A stretch of DNA of 53,092 nt from an uncultured Prevotella sp. (GCA_900550365.1 URRR01000015.1:1-53092), one strand, 5' to 3'. Positions 1 to 9,229 are shown, numbered from the stretch's first letter. Notes: generated from the sequence alone by a model not told the origin. Made by a program: numbers and translations.

Positions 1-12
1 ACTCTACATTGT
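1..12 (-). rRNA. Probable extreme 5' end of a 16S rRNA gene running off the window
   Basis: Read on the minus strand, the first bases of the window end in ACAATGTAGAGT. AGAGT is the beginning of the universal 16S 5' sequence AGAGTTTGATC, and the preceding 180 bases look like an rRNA leader: a TTCTTTGA boxA-like word near 131-138 and a strong promoter at 182-213. Only a handful of 16S bases would be inside the window, so the call rests on context. The exact mature 5' end cannot be fixed from here. Confidence 0.5.
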
Positions 13-181
13 ATATTTCTTGTTTCTTCTATATACCTTCAAACGCCTTCCTTACTCGGCATGACCATGAGAACCGCTCTTCTTTGCAGCGGCTCACCGC
101 ATGCTCCCTGTCTGTGTCATCTTTTCAAAGAACTTCTGCTCGTCTCATCAAAACTTCGTAAGTTTGATTCGAAAGCGTTTG

Positions 182-213
182 CAAAGGTAATGCATTTATC
201 CTTTCGCTGCAAA
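182..213 (-). promoter_or_regulatory. Probable rRNA operon promoter (Bacteroidetes type)
   Basis: On the minus strand TTTG (210-213) is followed after 20 bases by TACCTTTG (182-189), a near-perfect match to the Bacteroidetes primary-sigma consensus. A second -7-like box, TATTTTTG, lies upstream at 243-250 and may be a tandem promoter. The implied transcript crosses about 165 bases of leader before the presumed 16S 5' end. Confidence 0.6.
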
Positions 214-297
214 TATTTCGGCAAGAATTTTTCAAAAACAATGCAAAAATATTACATTTTTGATTTAAATCAAGTTTACAGAACGTTTTCAAGGTGA

Positions 298-913
298 AAA
301 ACAATATAAAAAGTGTAAATCAACACGATTGTTGCCTTTCTACTTTTCAGGGATAAAATAATCTACGATTTAACAAAATAATGACGATGGACAGATATTA
401 TTATTCTATTAAATGACAATTCCTGCAACAATAAAAGTATAAAAACTGCTGAGCACTACTATCTCGTAATAAAAAAAGCAAGTCTGGATTTTACTAAAAG
501 ACATGGTTCATAATGAAAAATTTCACTATACATTATTATAATATAATAAGACATGAAGCAGCGGAGAAACAAAGGATATAACATGCAACACGAAACAACT
601 GTAACATAAAAACATTATTTTAATTATAACAGCATCTATCCGAACACCTGAAAACAACAATCAGGAACCAAATTATCGGCTTTTTATTACAAATCAAAAA
701 CACGGCAAATCGCGAAGCAAAAGATGACCTTTCGCAATGCAAAAGACGGTCAACCGCAAAGCAAAAGACAGTCAATAAGCAAGGAACGGCAAATCTAACG
801 AGGCAGGAGAAAAGACAAAACGTAATAAATGTACTTTTATCCGTAAAACAGATACCTTAAATATACGACAGTATCAGTAACTTTGTAACATGAAAATAAA
901 TATATAAACAAAA
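298..913. other. Gene-free AT-rich stretch between rRNA promoter and hydrolase
   Basis: I see no credible coding region here. The stretch is AT-rich. At 708-781 it holds a degenerate copy of the AAAAG..CTTTT repeat family found elsewhere in the window. A -7 box, TAACTTTG, at 878-885 lies 28 bases before the next gene and probably drives it; no good TTTG is seen at the right distance upstream of it. Confidence 0.6.
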
Positions 914-1984
914 ATGAGAACAAAAAGAATATACGCAGCCCTGTTAGCCTGCATGATAGGAACAGCCGGACTATTCGCACAAGAAAATAACATTAAAACA
1001 AACAAGTATATGGAAGAAAAACTGACAATGACTCAAGAATGGGACAAGGTATTTCCGAAGAGTGAGAAGACAGAACACAGTAAAGCAACATTTCATAACC
1101 GCTACGGCATAACACTTGCGGCCGATGTCTACAAACCCAAAAATGCCGACGGAAAACTTGCGGCAATAGCTGTATGCGGTCCGTTCGGCGCTGTAAAAGA
1201 GCAGGCCTCTGGCTTATATGCCCAGACTCTGGCAGAGAGAGGCTTCCTCACAATAGCTTTTGACCCGTCATTCACCGGAGAAAGCGGCGGTGAACCACGC
1301 TACGTAGCCTCGCCCGACATCAACACCGAAGACTTTTGCGCCGCCGTTGACTATCTCATAACGCGTGACGACGTTGACCCTGAGCGCATAGGGATACTTG
1401 GCATATGCGGCTGGGGAGGCATGGCTGTCAATGCCGCGGCCATTGACCCGCGTATAAAAGCGACCGTATCATCAACAATGTATGACATGAGCCGAGTAAC
1501 GGCTAACGGGTATTTTGACGCGGCTGACAGTGCTGAGGCGCGTAACGAAATGCGCAAGCGACTTGCCGCACAACGCACCGAGGACTACCGCAGCGGCAGC
1601 TACGGACTGGCCGGAGGCGTAGTTGACCCTCTGCCGGAAGATGCTCCGCAGTTTGTAAAAGACTATTACGCCTACTACAAGACCAAGCGCGGCTATCACA
1701 AGCGTTCGCTTAACTCGAACAACGGGTGGAATGTCACGTCGTCATTATCTTTCCTGAACATGCCTCTGCTGACGTATGCAAGCGAAATAGAAAATGCGGT
1801 AATGATAATCCATGGCGAGAAGGCCCACTCACGCTACTTCAGCGAGGATACTTACAAAAAGCTGAAGGGCAACAATAAAGAACTGCTGATTATCCCAGGA
1901 GCAAGCCACACTGACCTTTATGACAATATGGAGAAAATTCCGTTCGATAAAATTGAGCAGTTCTATAACAAATATCTGAAATAA
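914..1984 (+). CDS. Secreted alpha/beta hydrolase (dienelactone-hydrolase-like, Cys nucleophile)
   Basis: This 356-residue protein has an N-terminal signal peptide (about residues 1-22, ending near LFAQ) and an alpha/beta hydrolase fold like the dienelactone hydrolase and prolyl-peptidase superfamily. The nucleophile elbow is GICGWGG (163-169), which puts Cys165 in the nucleophile position instead of the usual Ser. The catalytic His is probably His332 in GASHTDLYD, and HGEKAHSRYF (300-309) lies where the acid usually sits. It probably acts in the periplasm on an ester or similar small substrate, which the sequence does not identify. It stands alone: it has its own -7 box at 878-885 and is followed by a strong hairpin shared with the convergent GltD-like gene. 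Family placement is fairly sure; the substrate is unknown. Confidence 0.85.
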   Translation: MRTKRIYAALLACMIGTAGLFAQENNIKTNKYMEEKLTMTQEWDKVFPKSEKTEHSKATFHNRYGITLAADVYKPKNADGKLAAIAVCGPFGAVKEQASGLYAQTLAERGFLTIAFDPSFTGESGGEPRYVASPDINTEDFCAAVDYLITRDDVDPERIGILGICGWGGMAVNAAAIDPRIKATVSSTMYDMSRVTANGYFDAADSAEARNEMRKRLAAQRTEDYRSGSYGLAGGVVDPLPEDAPQFVKDYYAYYKTKRGYHKRSLNSNNGWNVTSSLSFLNMPLLTYASEIENAVMIIHGEKAHSRYFSEDTYKKLKGNNKELLIIPGASHTDLYDNMEKIPFDKIEQFYNKYLK

Positions 1985-2017
1985 AGGCCTGCCGATTCAG
2001 GCGACAAGCGCATAAAG

Positions 2018-2060
2018 AAACGCCAAGGGAGAATATGTAAGAAATCATCCCTTGGCGTTT
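2018..2060. terminator. Bidirectional terminator
   Basis: AAACGCCAAGGGA (2018-2030) and TCCCTTGGCGTTT (2048-2060) form a perfect 13-bp stem between two convergent genes, with T runs reading out on both strands. Confidence 0.85.
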
Positions 2061-2082
2061 GTCATGTTATGAACAGCTGTGC

Positions 2083-3429
2083 TTATTCGCTGTCTTTCTT
2101 AAGATGTTCATTAAGATTGATAGCCTCAAGCAGTTTTATCGCGTCAACATATTGCGCTATGCCCTCTGCCACTTTCTTGGCATCACGCATGGCAAGGACA
2201 ACGGTTGAAGGCCTGTTGACCACGTCGCCACCGGCAAAAACTCCCTTACGGCTCGTCATGCCGCAAGGCTTCTCACGCGTAAGTACATATCCGCTGTCAT
2301 CAGTCTCAATGCCTTTAGTGGTCGAAACGATGCGGCTGGCCGGCACAGAGCCTATCGCCATGAGCACCTTATCGGCCTTCTCGGTGCGGCGTTGACCGTC
2401 ATGCTCGATTACAACACCGCAAAGCGTGCCGTTATAATCAAGTATCTCAACCAGACTTGACTCCCAATTAAACTTCACTCCCTCTTCTACGGCCTCGTCA
2501 TATTCGGAGCGCAGCGCGCTCATGTCGTTAATAGTGCGGTGGTAGATAATCTCCACGTCACGTGCCCCCATGCGTATTGCCGTGCGGGCAGCATCCATCG
2601 CCGTGTTACCACAACCTAAAACGAAAACGCGGTCGCCTTCCTGAACGGGCACGTCGTCACGCTCAATGCTGCCTTCATTGTACAGACTGACCTTACGGAG
2701 GAAGTAGACGGCCTGCCTTACGCCACGAAGATTGCGCCCTGGAATGTCCGGTTTCTTAGGCTTCACGGTACCAGTACCTATAAAGATAGCGTCAAAACCC
2801 TGCTCGAACAACTGGTCGACATTAAGGTCCGTGCCAATTGTAGTGTTGCAGTGGAACACTACGCCAAGCTCCTCTATCTTCTTTATTTCACGGCGTACAA
2901 CATCTTTCGGCAACCTGTATTCAGGAATTCCGAACATAAGTACACCTCCGGGCTCTGGCTCCATCTCGAATATCTCCACATTGAAGCCCTGTCTTGCAAG
3001 GTCACCGGCAATGGTCAGGCCGGCAGGTCCTGAACCGATAACGGCCACTTTGCCACGGGTCTTGGGCTGAAGCTTCTCGCGGATAAGCCCCATGTCGCCG
3101 TCAAAGTCAGCAATAAAGCGCTCAAGCTTGCCCACATGTATGCCCTGCCCTTTCTTACTGAGCACACAGTGGCCCTCACATTGTTTCTCATGAGGGCACA
3201 CACGGCCACACACCGCAGGCAGATTACTCTTATCGTTGATGATTTTCATAGCATTGCCGAGGTTTCCTCTCGACAATTCGTGTATCCAGTCAGGAATGTC
3301 ATGACTTATGGGGCATCCCTTCTGGCATTGCGGAACCTTGCAATGCAGGCATCTCTTGGCCTCATTTATGGCCTCAAACATAGTGTAGCCCTCATTGACT
3401 TCATGAAAAAGTTGTTTCTGTTCTTCCAT
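2083..3429 (-). CDS. gltD: GltD-like NAD(P)H-dependent oxidoreductase (glutamate synthase small subunit family)
   Basis: The 448-residue protein has the GltD architecture. A Cys-rich N-terminal Fe-S domain (C27, C30, C35, C39, then C74, C78, C84, C88) is followed by an FAD-binding Rossmann motif GSGPAG (132-137) and a second dinucleotide motif with GCGNTAMDAA. In glutamate synthase this subunit oxidises NAD(P)H and passes electrons through its Fe-S clusters. No large subunit lies nearby, so it could instead be a stand-alone homologue such as the NfnB/sulfide dehydrogenase type. I chose the ATG at 3429 because a TATCTTTG -7 box lies about 35 bases upstream (3461-3468) and the extra 32 residues of a longer reading look non-coding. 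Confidence 0.85.
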   Translation of the reverse strand: MEEQKQLFHEVNEGYTMFEAINEAKRCLHCKVPQCQKGCPISHDIPDWIHELSRGNLGNAMKIINDKSNLPAVCGRVCPHEKQCEGHCVLSKKGQGIHVGKLERFIADFDGDMGLIREKLQPKTRGKVAVIGSGPAGLTIAGDLARQGFNVEIFEMEPEPGGVLMFGIPEYRLPKDVVRREIKKIEELGVVFHCNTTIGTDLNVDQLFEQGFDAIFIGTGTVKPKKPDIPGRNLRGVRQAVYFLRKVSLYNEGSIERDDVPVQEGDRVFVLGCGNTAMDAARTAIRMGARDVEIIYHRTINDMSALRSEYDEAVEEGVKFNWESSLVEILDYNGTLCGVVIEHDGQRRTEKADKVLMAIGSVPASRIVSTTKGIETDDSGYVLTREKPCGMTSRKGVFAGGDVVNRPSTVVLAMRDAKKVAEGIAQYVDAIKLLEAINLNEHLKKDSE

Positions 3430-3460
3430 TATTGTAGTAGTTCTGATTTGTTTCTGGGCA

Positions 3461-3468
3461 CAAAGATA
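3461..3468 (-). promoter_or_regulatory. -7 box for the GltD-like gene
   Basis: TATCTTTG on the minus strand lies 32 bases before the chosen ATG. A TTTG at -33 is not clear. Confidence 0.5.
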
Positions 3469-3489
3469 ATGTAAAATTTTTACTTTTTC

Positions 3490-3520
3490 TTTGTTTAGAT
3501 TACATTTTTTATTAACTTTG
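3490..3520 (+). promoter_or_regulatory. Consensus promoter for the WcaJ-type gene
   Basis: TTTG (3490-3493), 19 bases, then TAACTTTG (3513-3520) is a full match to the Bacteroidetes promoter consensus. It implies a leader of about 190 bases before the ATG at 3717. The leader contains a 17-codon reading frame (3525-3578), which may be chance. Confidence 0.75.
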
Positions 3521-3716
3521 CGCAATGAAAGTGTATAAAAAACTTACACATAAACTAAAGACTTCGTTTGCCGCATGATACGAAATGACCTGCCAACAAT
3601 CTCGGGACTTGACATAAGAAACACTCTCCCGGACAACAAATCCTGAACGGATACAGCCACATACAGGGCAAAAGCGTAGCACGGCAAGTATTGAGAGAAT
3701 TTGAAATTAAGAAGTT

Positions 3717-5129
3717 ATGATTTCTGCATTTGACCGAACTTACAAACTTGGGACACTGGTGTCAGTTATTGACTGGCTGACATTCAACGTTGTTTTCCTT
3801 TTGTCGTATCATCTGAATTGGTTTCCACGACTTGACTGGAACGGGCACTTCAGTACGTACTTCATCACGGCTAACCTGGCTTACATAATAGCCTTGCAGT
3901 TCGTAAGCATAAGCCTTCACCACCGTTGGGCCCAGCCGGCCAGGGTACTTAACAATACATCAAGGACCTCTGTAATATTCATCATCCTTTATACCTCACT
4001 GCTCGGCATGTTTACAGACGTGAAGGTACCAGAGGCTTTAAGCTCACTATTCCTCACACTGACGATATTCGCATGCACCAGCATCGAACGATTAATCCTG
4101 CGTACATATATAATCCACCGGCGGAGTGTAGGCCGTGATTGCGTAAACACGGTACTGTTGGGTACCGGAAACATGGCTCAGAGAGCGGCTGACGTTATGA
4201 ACAACGGCTGGAACGGCTATAATCTGTTAGGATATTTCTCTGGCTCTGACAGTAATCCGATAGTAAACTCCGTTAGCGGCGAGCCGTTACCGCGTCTCGG
4301 CGATATGTGCGACATCATCGACTACATAGAGAACAATCATGTTAACGAGCTGTACATCAGCAAGATTCCTACCGGTAAGGTTAACTTCAAGACGCTGATG
4401 CAGGTGTGTGACAAAAACATGATACGCGTGTTCTACATTCCGTCAAGCGCATACGGAGAATTCCGCAAAGCAAAAATAAAGGAATTCGGAGACATTTACG
4501 TTCTCTCTCAATATGACGAACCGTTGCGTGACGTACGCAACAGAATAAAGAAACGCGTGTTCGATATTATCGTCTCACTGATTTTCCTGTGCACCCTGTT
4601 CCCGTTCATTTTGGTCATTGTATATATTATTTCAAAGAAAACCATGCCCGGTCCACTGTTCTTCAAGCAAAAGCGCACGGGATATGACGGACGCGACTTC
4701 TGGTGTTATAAGTTCCGCAGCATGAAGGTCAACAAGGATTCAGACACCGTACAGGCCGTAAAAAATGACCCAAGAGTAACTAAATGGGGAGCTTTCATGC
4801 GCCACACGAACATTGATGAGCTGCCACAGTTTATCAATGTATTAAAAGGAGACATGAGTATCGTAGGTCCGCGCCCGCACATGCTGGCACACACTGATTA
4901 CTATTCAGAACTTATTTCTGATTACATGATAAGGCATTACGTCAAGCCCGGCATCACAGGATGGGCACAGACACACGGTGAACGTGGTGAGACGAAGACC
5001 GTAGACGACATGCGCCGACGCGTAGAAAAGGACATCTGGTACATTGAACACTGGAGTTTCTGGCTCGACATACAGATAATCTTCAAGACCGTTGCCGACG
5101 CCATACACGGTGACGACAAGGCTTATTAA
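3717..5129 (+). CDS. Undecaprenyl-phosphate sugar-phosphate transferase (WcaJ/exopolysaccharide type)
   Basis: This 470-residue polytopic membrane protein starts a polysaccharide repeat unit by moving a sugar-1-phosphate from a UDP-sugar onto undecaprenyl phosphate. The N-terminal third has several hydrophobic helices, followed by a nucleotide-binding-like region (VLLGTGNMAQRA). The C-terminal bacterial sugar transferase domain begins with a further membrane segment (KRVFDIIVSLIFL) and carries the hallmark NIDELPQF and IVGPRPH motifs. Length and domain order match the WcaJ/PssY branch rather than short PglC-like enzymes. It has its own promoter at 3490-3520 and is not next to a capsule cluster here, although sugar genes lie at 33-41 kb. 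The sugar transferred is not evident. Confidence 0.9.
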   Translation: MISAFDRTYKLGTLVSVIDWLTFNVVFLLSYHLNWFPRLDWNGHFSTYFITANLAYIIALQFVSISLHHRWAQPARVLNNTSRTSVIFIILYTSLLGMFTDVKVPEALSSLFLTLTIFACTSIERLILRTYIIHRRSVGRDCVNTVLLGTGNMAQRAADVMNNGWNGYNLLGYFSGSDSNPIVNSVSGEPLPRLGDMCDIIDYIENNHVNELYISKIPTGKVNFKTLMQVCDKNMIRVFYIPSSAYGEFRKAKIKEFGDIYVLSQYDEPLRDVRNRIKKRVFDIIVSLIFLCTLFPFILVIVYIISKKTMPGPLFFKQKRTGYDGRDFWCYKFRSMKVNKDSDTVQAVKNDPRVTKWGAFMRHTNIDELPQFINVLKGDMSIVGPRPHMLAHTDYYSELISDYMIRHYVKPGITGWAQTHGERGETKTVDDMRRRVEKDIWYIEHWSFWLDIQIIFKTVADAIHGDDKAY

Positions 5130-5224
5130 AATTAAGAATTAAGAGGGAAGAATTAAGAAAACTTGCTCAGATAATCTAATCAGCAAGAGATATATTCTTA
5201 ATTCTTCCCTCTTAATTCTTAATT
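5130..5224. repeat. 30-bp perfect inverted repeat of the TTAAGAATTAAGAG family
   Basis: The arms at 5130-5159 and 5195-5224 are perfect reverse complements, built of AATTAAGAATTAAGAGGG-like words. A smaller nested pair, CTTGCT/AGCAAG, lies in the loop. It sits between convergent genes and could terminate both. The same low-complexity word recurs at about 29180-29205. Confidence 0.8.
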
Positions 5225-5234
5225 ATATCAGTTT

Positions 5235-6650
5235 TTACTGGGCGACAAACTTTGTATTGGTTATCGTTATTTCATCGTTGTCAATAAATTCCTTGTCTTT
5301 CTTTGTGTAGAAGAACGTTGAATTATCAATCGTAACGTCATGAACACAGCTCATACCGGCCAGGCCTGTTACCGACACGGCGGTCTTCACGTTGCGGCAG
5401 ACAACATTAGAGATGTGGATATCAGAAAATTCAGGGGCAAACGGAGCGTTCTTTACCACTTCAGCTTTCTTTCCGTCATCCTCTTTTACACTGTATTTCT
5501 TATCAATATAAGTGCAGTCAAATACTATGGCCTCATCCTTAATGTCAGTCATGTAAATATCACTGATGTAGATATTTTCCGTCTTTCCGCCACGACCTAT
5601 TCCGCTCTTAAAACGCAATCCGGTATCTGTACCGCTGAAACGGTTGTTGCGCACAACGATATTCTTCATTCCACCAGAGAACTCTGAGCCTATAACAAAA
5701 CCGCCGTGAGCATGGAACACGGCATTGTTCTCTATCAGTATGTTCTCGCATGGTCCATACTTAAGACCAGACTCACCGGCTCCGCCCTTCATGCAGATAC
5801 CATCATCGCCGGCATCAATCGTGTTATTGACTATCAGCACGTTACGGCAGCTGCTTATGTCGAGCGCATCACCGTTCTGAGCATTCCACGGGCAACGGAT
5901 AAATACACCGTCAACTATTACGTTTGTACAGCGTGTCGGGATAAGATGAAACTTCGGTGAGTTCTGTATCGTGACGCCTTTTACCAATACATTCTCACAA
6001 TCAGTGAGCCTTATCAGATGCGTGCGCATCTTCTCCTGAGCCTCTGGTGAGTCTGCTATGTTGTCATAATGCTTCAGGTTGAACGGGAACCACAGCTTGC
6101 CACCCTCTGCCTGAGTGCCGCCCATGTACAGAAATTCTTTCCATTCCGTATCGCTTACCTTCGAGCGTTTTACCGGACGCCAGTATGCGCCGTTGCCGTC
6201 AATCACGCCTTCACCCGTTATACTGATGTTCTTACGCTTGCTCGCGTTAATCATCGGGGTGCATTTAGAATCTTTCTTTCCGTTCTTTTCCTTTATAAAA
6301 AGACTTCTGTCAGGCGAAGCCAGCAGCACGGCGTTCTTCTCAAGATGCAGGTCAATGTTATCTTTCAGGGAGATAAGCCCCGAAAGCCATACGCCTGCAG
6401 GCACTACAAGATGACCTCCACCCTTCTTGTCAAGCGCGCTTATGGCCTTGCTGAAGGCCTCTGTGTTAAGCGTCAGACCGTCGCCCACGCCCCCGAAGTC
6501 CTTAATGTTTACGGTATAGTCAGGTATCACAGGAGCACTTACCGCCGGCATGTCAACCGGCAGCTTGTCATAGTACCTCGCATAATCATCTGCCCGCGCC
6601 ACACTGAACGCCAGAATAACCGACAGGCACAATAAAACTGTTTTCTTCAT
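5235..6650 (-). CDS. Secreted glycoside hydrolase family 28 (polygalacturonase-like)
   Basis: The 471-residue protein carries a signal peptide (about 1-20) followed by a right-handed beta-helix fold. GH28 signature residues are visible: NGD at 259-261 with a following Asp (ALD), GDD at 281-283, HAHGG at 313-317 in place of the usual GHG core, and RFKSG at 346-350 matching the RIK motif. These families cleave galacturonic-acid linkages in pectin in the periplasm or at the cell surface. No SusC/SusD pair or other pectinase is adjacent, so it is not part of a visible polysaccharide utilisation locus. Exo- versus endo-activity and true substrate (polygalacturonan or rhamnogalacturonan) cannot be told from sequence. 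Confidence 0.9.
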   Translation of the reverse strand: MKKTVLLCLSVILAFSVARADDYARYYDKLPVDMPAVSAPVIPDYTVNIKDFGGVGDGLTLNTEAFSKAISALDKKGGGHLVVPAGVWLSGLISLKDNIDLHLEKNAVLLASPDRSLFIKEKNGKKDSKCTPMINASKRKNISITGEGVIDGNGAYWRPVKRSKVSDTEWKEFLYMGGTQAEGGKLWFPFNLKHYDNIADSPEAQEKMRTHLIRLTDCENVLVKGVTIQNSPKFHLIPTRCTNVIVDGVFIRCPWNAQNGDALDISSCRNVLIVNNTIDAGDDGICMKGGAGESGLKYGPCENILIENNAVFHAHGGFVIGSEFSGGMKNIVVRNNRFSGTDTGLRFKSGIGRGGKTENIYISDIYMTDIKDEAIVFDCTYIDKKYSVKEDDGKKAEVVKNAPFAPEFSDIHISNVVCRNVKTAVSVTGLAGMSCVHDVTIDNSTFFYTKKDKEFIDNDEITITNTKFVAQ

Positions 6651-6985
6651 GTCCTTGATTAGTTTATAAGTTTATAATAATTAAAGTAAATGTCACTGTA
6701 TGTGCTTTGTCCGTACCGCGCCCGGCTGCAGGACATACCTTGCCGTCTGCAAATATAGTGCAAGATTTAAACAAATCCAAGGATTCAGCCAAAACATGCA
6801 ATAAAAAGCCGGCCGGCAAAGTGCAATATTACAAAATATTTTTTGAAAATCACTCTACCGGCCGTATGAAAATGCCTTTTTTTCACTATGCCATGCATCA
6901 ATTATTACCTTAAATAACGGTTTGCCCCACATCTTCCACAAACTCATTTTACATAAAACAGCAAAAAAGGCAAGTCCGGCAGGCT
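6651..6985. other. Gene-free spacer between GH28 and receptor genes
   Basis: Nothing in this 335-base stretch looks coding. A TATATTTG -7-like box on the minus strand (6750-6757) could start the GH28 transcript, about 100 bases before its ATG. A CG-rich palindromic word near 6810-6820 is the only other structure seen. Confidence 0.5.
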
Positions 6986-9091
6986 TCAGAAACGCAGGCG
7001 CGAAGTGTCTACAGCCTTATGTTCCTTCTCCTTATAGCTGCCGAAAGCGTAGCTGAAAGTCAGGCCGACGTGGCGGAAGCTCGACAAATCCATGCTGAAG
7101 CGTTGGCCCTTAAAGCTGATATACGGGTCCACCTGAGACGTTTCGAAAATGTCGGCGCAATAAAGTTTCAGCGTGGCACGCTTGTTTTTGAGGAACTTCA
7201 TCTGCACAGCGGCGTCCACACGGCCGGCCGCAGGCAGGTCATAGTTGCCCTGTATGGCGGCCGTCTGTACCTGTCCGTTAAGCGAGACGGTTATTTCGGG
7301 GTTGCTGGAAACGTGAAAATCATTGCGCAGAGAGAATATTCCGAACAGTTTACGGCGGTCGAAGGGTATATCGTAGAAGTCTGAATCCTTGTGCCTCATC
7401 CATATCCCCATGGCCGTAAGGCTGCCGCTGTACCACCTGCCGGCCTTAATCGGAGCCGTAGCCATAAGTCCGGCCTGCTGCTGAAAGTCAAAGTTCACCC
7501 AGCGGAACGTCTCCGTCAGCTCGTCGCCGCGCTGATAAAGGGTCTGCATGAAGTTGTCATCCGAATACGTGAACCAGCCTTGAAAGACGTATTTGTTCTT
7601 CAGTACATAGGTCAGAGACGCCGAATATTCGTGCGACGGCTTAAGAGCGGGGTTGCCTACGATTTCGTCATAACCGCCGTTGCTGTATGTTATGAAGTCC
7701 TGCACAGCCCAATATTCAGGGTAAGACGTCGAGCTGCTCACTCCGAACTGAAGCACATGCCCTTCGCTTGGGAGGTAAGTCACGTTAAGAGTAGGCAGCC
7801 AGTTCCACTCGTTCCACACCGCAGTGTTGTAATACTCGGCTGCCACCGATGCGTCGATAATCACCTTATTGCCGAAATTCTTGCTGAAACCGGCGTACAG
7901 ATTAACAATGTTCTCACGCTTTACGGTGCTGTGGCTTTCGGGCAGAGAGGTCTGTCCGCCGGTCAGACTGCCGTCGGCCGGCTCTGACTGGCTGTATCTC
8001 TGAAAGCTGTTGTCCCTGCTTGACGTGTATGATGCACCGTAATTCAGGCCCCATCCGTCTTTTAGCGCATGCTCCTGACGGGCATACACGCGCCAGATGT
8101 TCAGCCTTTGGCGGCTGTTTACGAGGTAGTCCAGCCGGCGGTCGGTCAACGTGCTGCTTAGATTTTGCGTTCCGGGATTGCTGTAATAGGTATATTCCGC
8201 GCCGACGTTCGTGCCGAAAGGCAGTTTATAGTCAAGCGTAATGTCGTGCAGCCATGGCTTGGAGTCAAGGTCATTGCGGCCGGTTATCGAGCCCGTTATG
8301 CGCTGGCTGTTGTCCGTTGTAGCGTGATTGCCGTAGTAACTGAGGCTCAGACGGTGGTCGTCAGAGAAGCTGTAGGCGGCCGAGAGGCGCAGCTTATGGT
8401 TGTGTCCGGTGGCGAGCGTGCGCTCGAATGACTGTATGTCGTGCACGCTTCCGTCATCAAGCGCATGGTGAGACGTTATCTCCGTAGTACTGAACGAGTC
8501 GCCGTGGTCATGCGAATACATGATGTCCGCGCTCAGCTTCTTGCCTGAATACACAACGCTTGTGCGTTCCTGAAACGCCGCATGATGGCTCTGGTCATAC
8601 GAGCCGAGCACCTCTCCCGTAAGCCTTTGCTGTCCTCCGGTGTCGTGTCTGAGGTTGATGTTGATGCAGGCGCCGCTCACCTGATATCTTGCCGGCGCGT
8701 TGTACATCACCTCCACGTCGCCAACCCTGTCTTTTGACATGCTCTGCAGTACCTGCGCAAGCTGCTCCTGACTGAGGTTTGTCACCTGTCCGTCAATGAT
8801 TACGGTAACCGCCTGACCGCCAAGAGTAAGCTGTCCGCTCATCTCCGTAACGCCAGGCAGGGCCTTGAGCACGTCGTATGCGTTGTCGGCAGTTGCCGTT
8901 CCGGGCAGACGGCTGACATCATACACAAGGGCACTGCCCCTGACTTTCACCACGGGACGCTCTCCGCTGACCATAACTTCGGGCAATGTACGCACTATGC
9001 TGTCAAGCCTCAGCGAGTCACTTGGCGCGGTCTGTGCCTGCGCTGACTGCATACAGGCAAACAGGAAACATGTAAACAAGAAATATCTCAT
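6986..9091 (-). CDS. TonB-dependent receptor-like outer-membrane beta-barrel protein
   Basis: This 701-residue protein has a signal peptide (about 1-19). A plug-like domain follows (AYDVLKALPGV, then VIIDGQ), and the rest alternates in the manner of an outer-membrane beta barrel of the Bacteroidetes OMP_b-brl type, ending in an aromatic C-terminal strand. It is shorter than SusC proteins and lacks an obvious carboxypeptidase-like N-terminal domain. A TACCTTTG -7 box lies at 9119-9126, and a hairpin at 9138-9171 separates it from the upstream regulator, so it probably has its own transcript. The ligand is unknown; a peptide or metal complex would be typical. Confidence 0.8.
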   Translation of the reverse strand: MRYFLFTCFLFACMQSAQAQTAPSDSLRLDSIVRTLPEVMVSGERPVVKVRGSALVYDVSRLPGTATADNAYDVLKALPGVTEMSGQLTLGGQAVTVIIDGQVTNLSQEQLAQVLQSMSKDRVGDVEVMYNAPARYQVSGACININLRHDTGGQQRLTGEVLGSYDQSHHAAFQERTSVVYSGKKLSADIMYSHDHGDSFSTTEITSHHALDDGSVHDIQSFERTLATGHNHKLRLSAAYSFSDDHRLSLSYYGNHATTDNSQRITGSITGRNDLDSKPWLHDITLDYKLPFGTNVGAEYTYYSNPGTQNLSSTLTDRRLDYLVNSRQRLNIWRVYARQEHALKDGWGLNYGASYTSSRDNSFQRYSQSEPADGSLTGGQTSLPESHSTVKRENIVNLYAGFSKNFGNKVIIDASVAAEYYNTAVWNEWNWLPTLNVTYLPSEGHVLQFGVSSSTSYPEYWAVQDFITYSNGGYDEIVGNPALKPSHEYSASLTYVLKNKYVFQGWFTYSDDNFMQTLYQRGDELTETFRWVNFDFQQQAGLMATAPIKAGRWYSGSLTAMGIWMRHKDSDFYDIPFDRRKLFGIFSLRNDFHVSSNPEITVSLNGQVQTAAIQGNYDLPAAGRVDAAVQMKFLKNKRATLKLYCADIFETSQVDPYISFKGQRFSMDLSSFRHVGLTFSYAFGSYKEKEHKAVDTSRLRF

Positions 9092-9137
9092 CGTTGTATG
9101 GGGTTTTGGTTACGGCGGCAAAGGTATTAAAAACAGA

Positions 9138-9171
9138 GAAAATGACGGGCACGTGAGCGTCCGTCATTTTC
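9138..9171 (-). terminator. Hairpin after the TPR regulator gene
   Basis: GAAAATGACGG (9138-9148) pairs with CCGTCATTTTC (9161-9171). It lies just past the stop of the 9230-10969 gene and before the receptor promoter. Confidence 0.6.
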
Positions 9172-9229
9172 TACAATATTCTACAATGCCCGTAAACAGG
9201 GCGTTTCCGCAGGGTCGGCAGTGTCTTTC

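Noticed and set aside
61..297. A 78-codon plus-strand reading frame
   Set aside because: It lies across the presumed rRNA leader and promoter on the other strand, has no ribosome-binding site and no recognisable domain.
5235..6650. A pectin utilisation locus around the GH28 gene
   Set aside because: No SusC/SusD pair, lyase or other pectinase is next to it; the neighbouring receptor is not SusC-like in size or domain.
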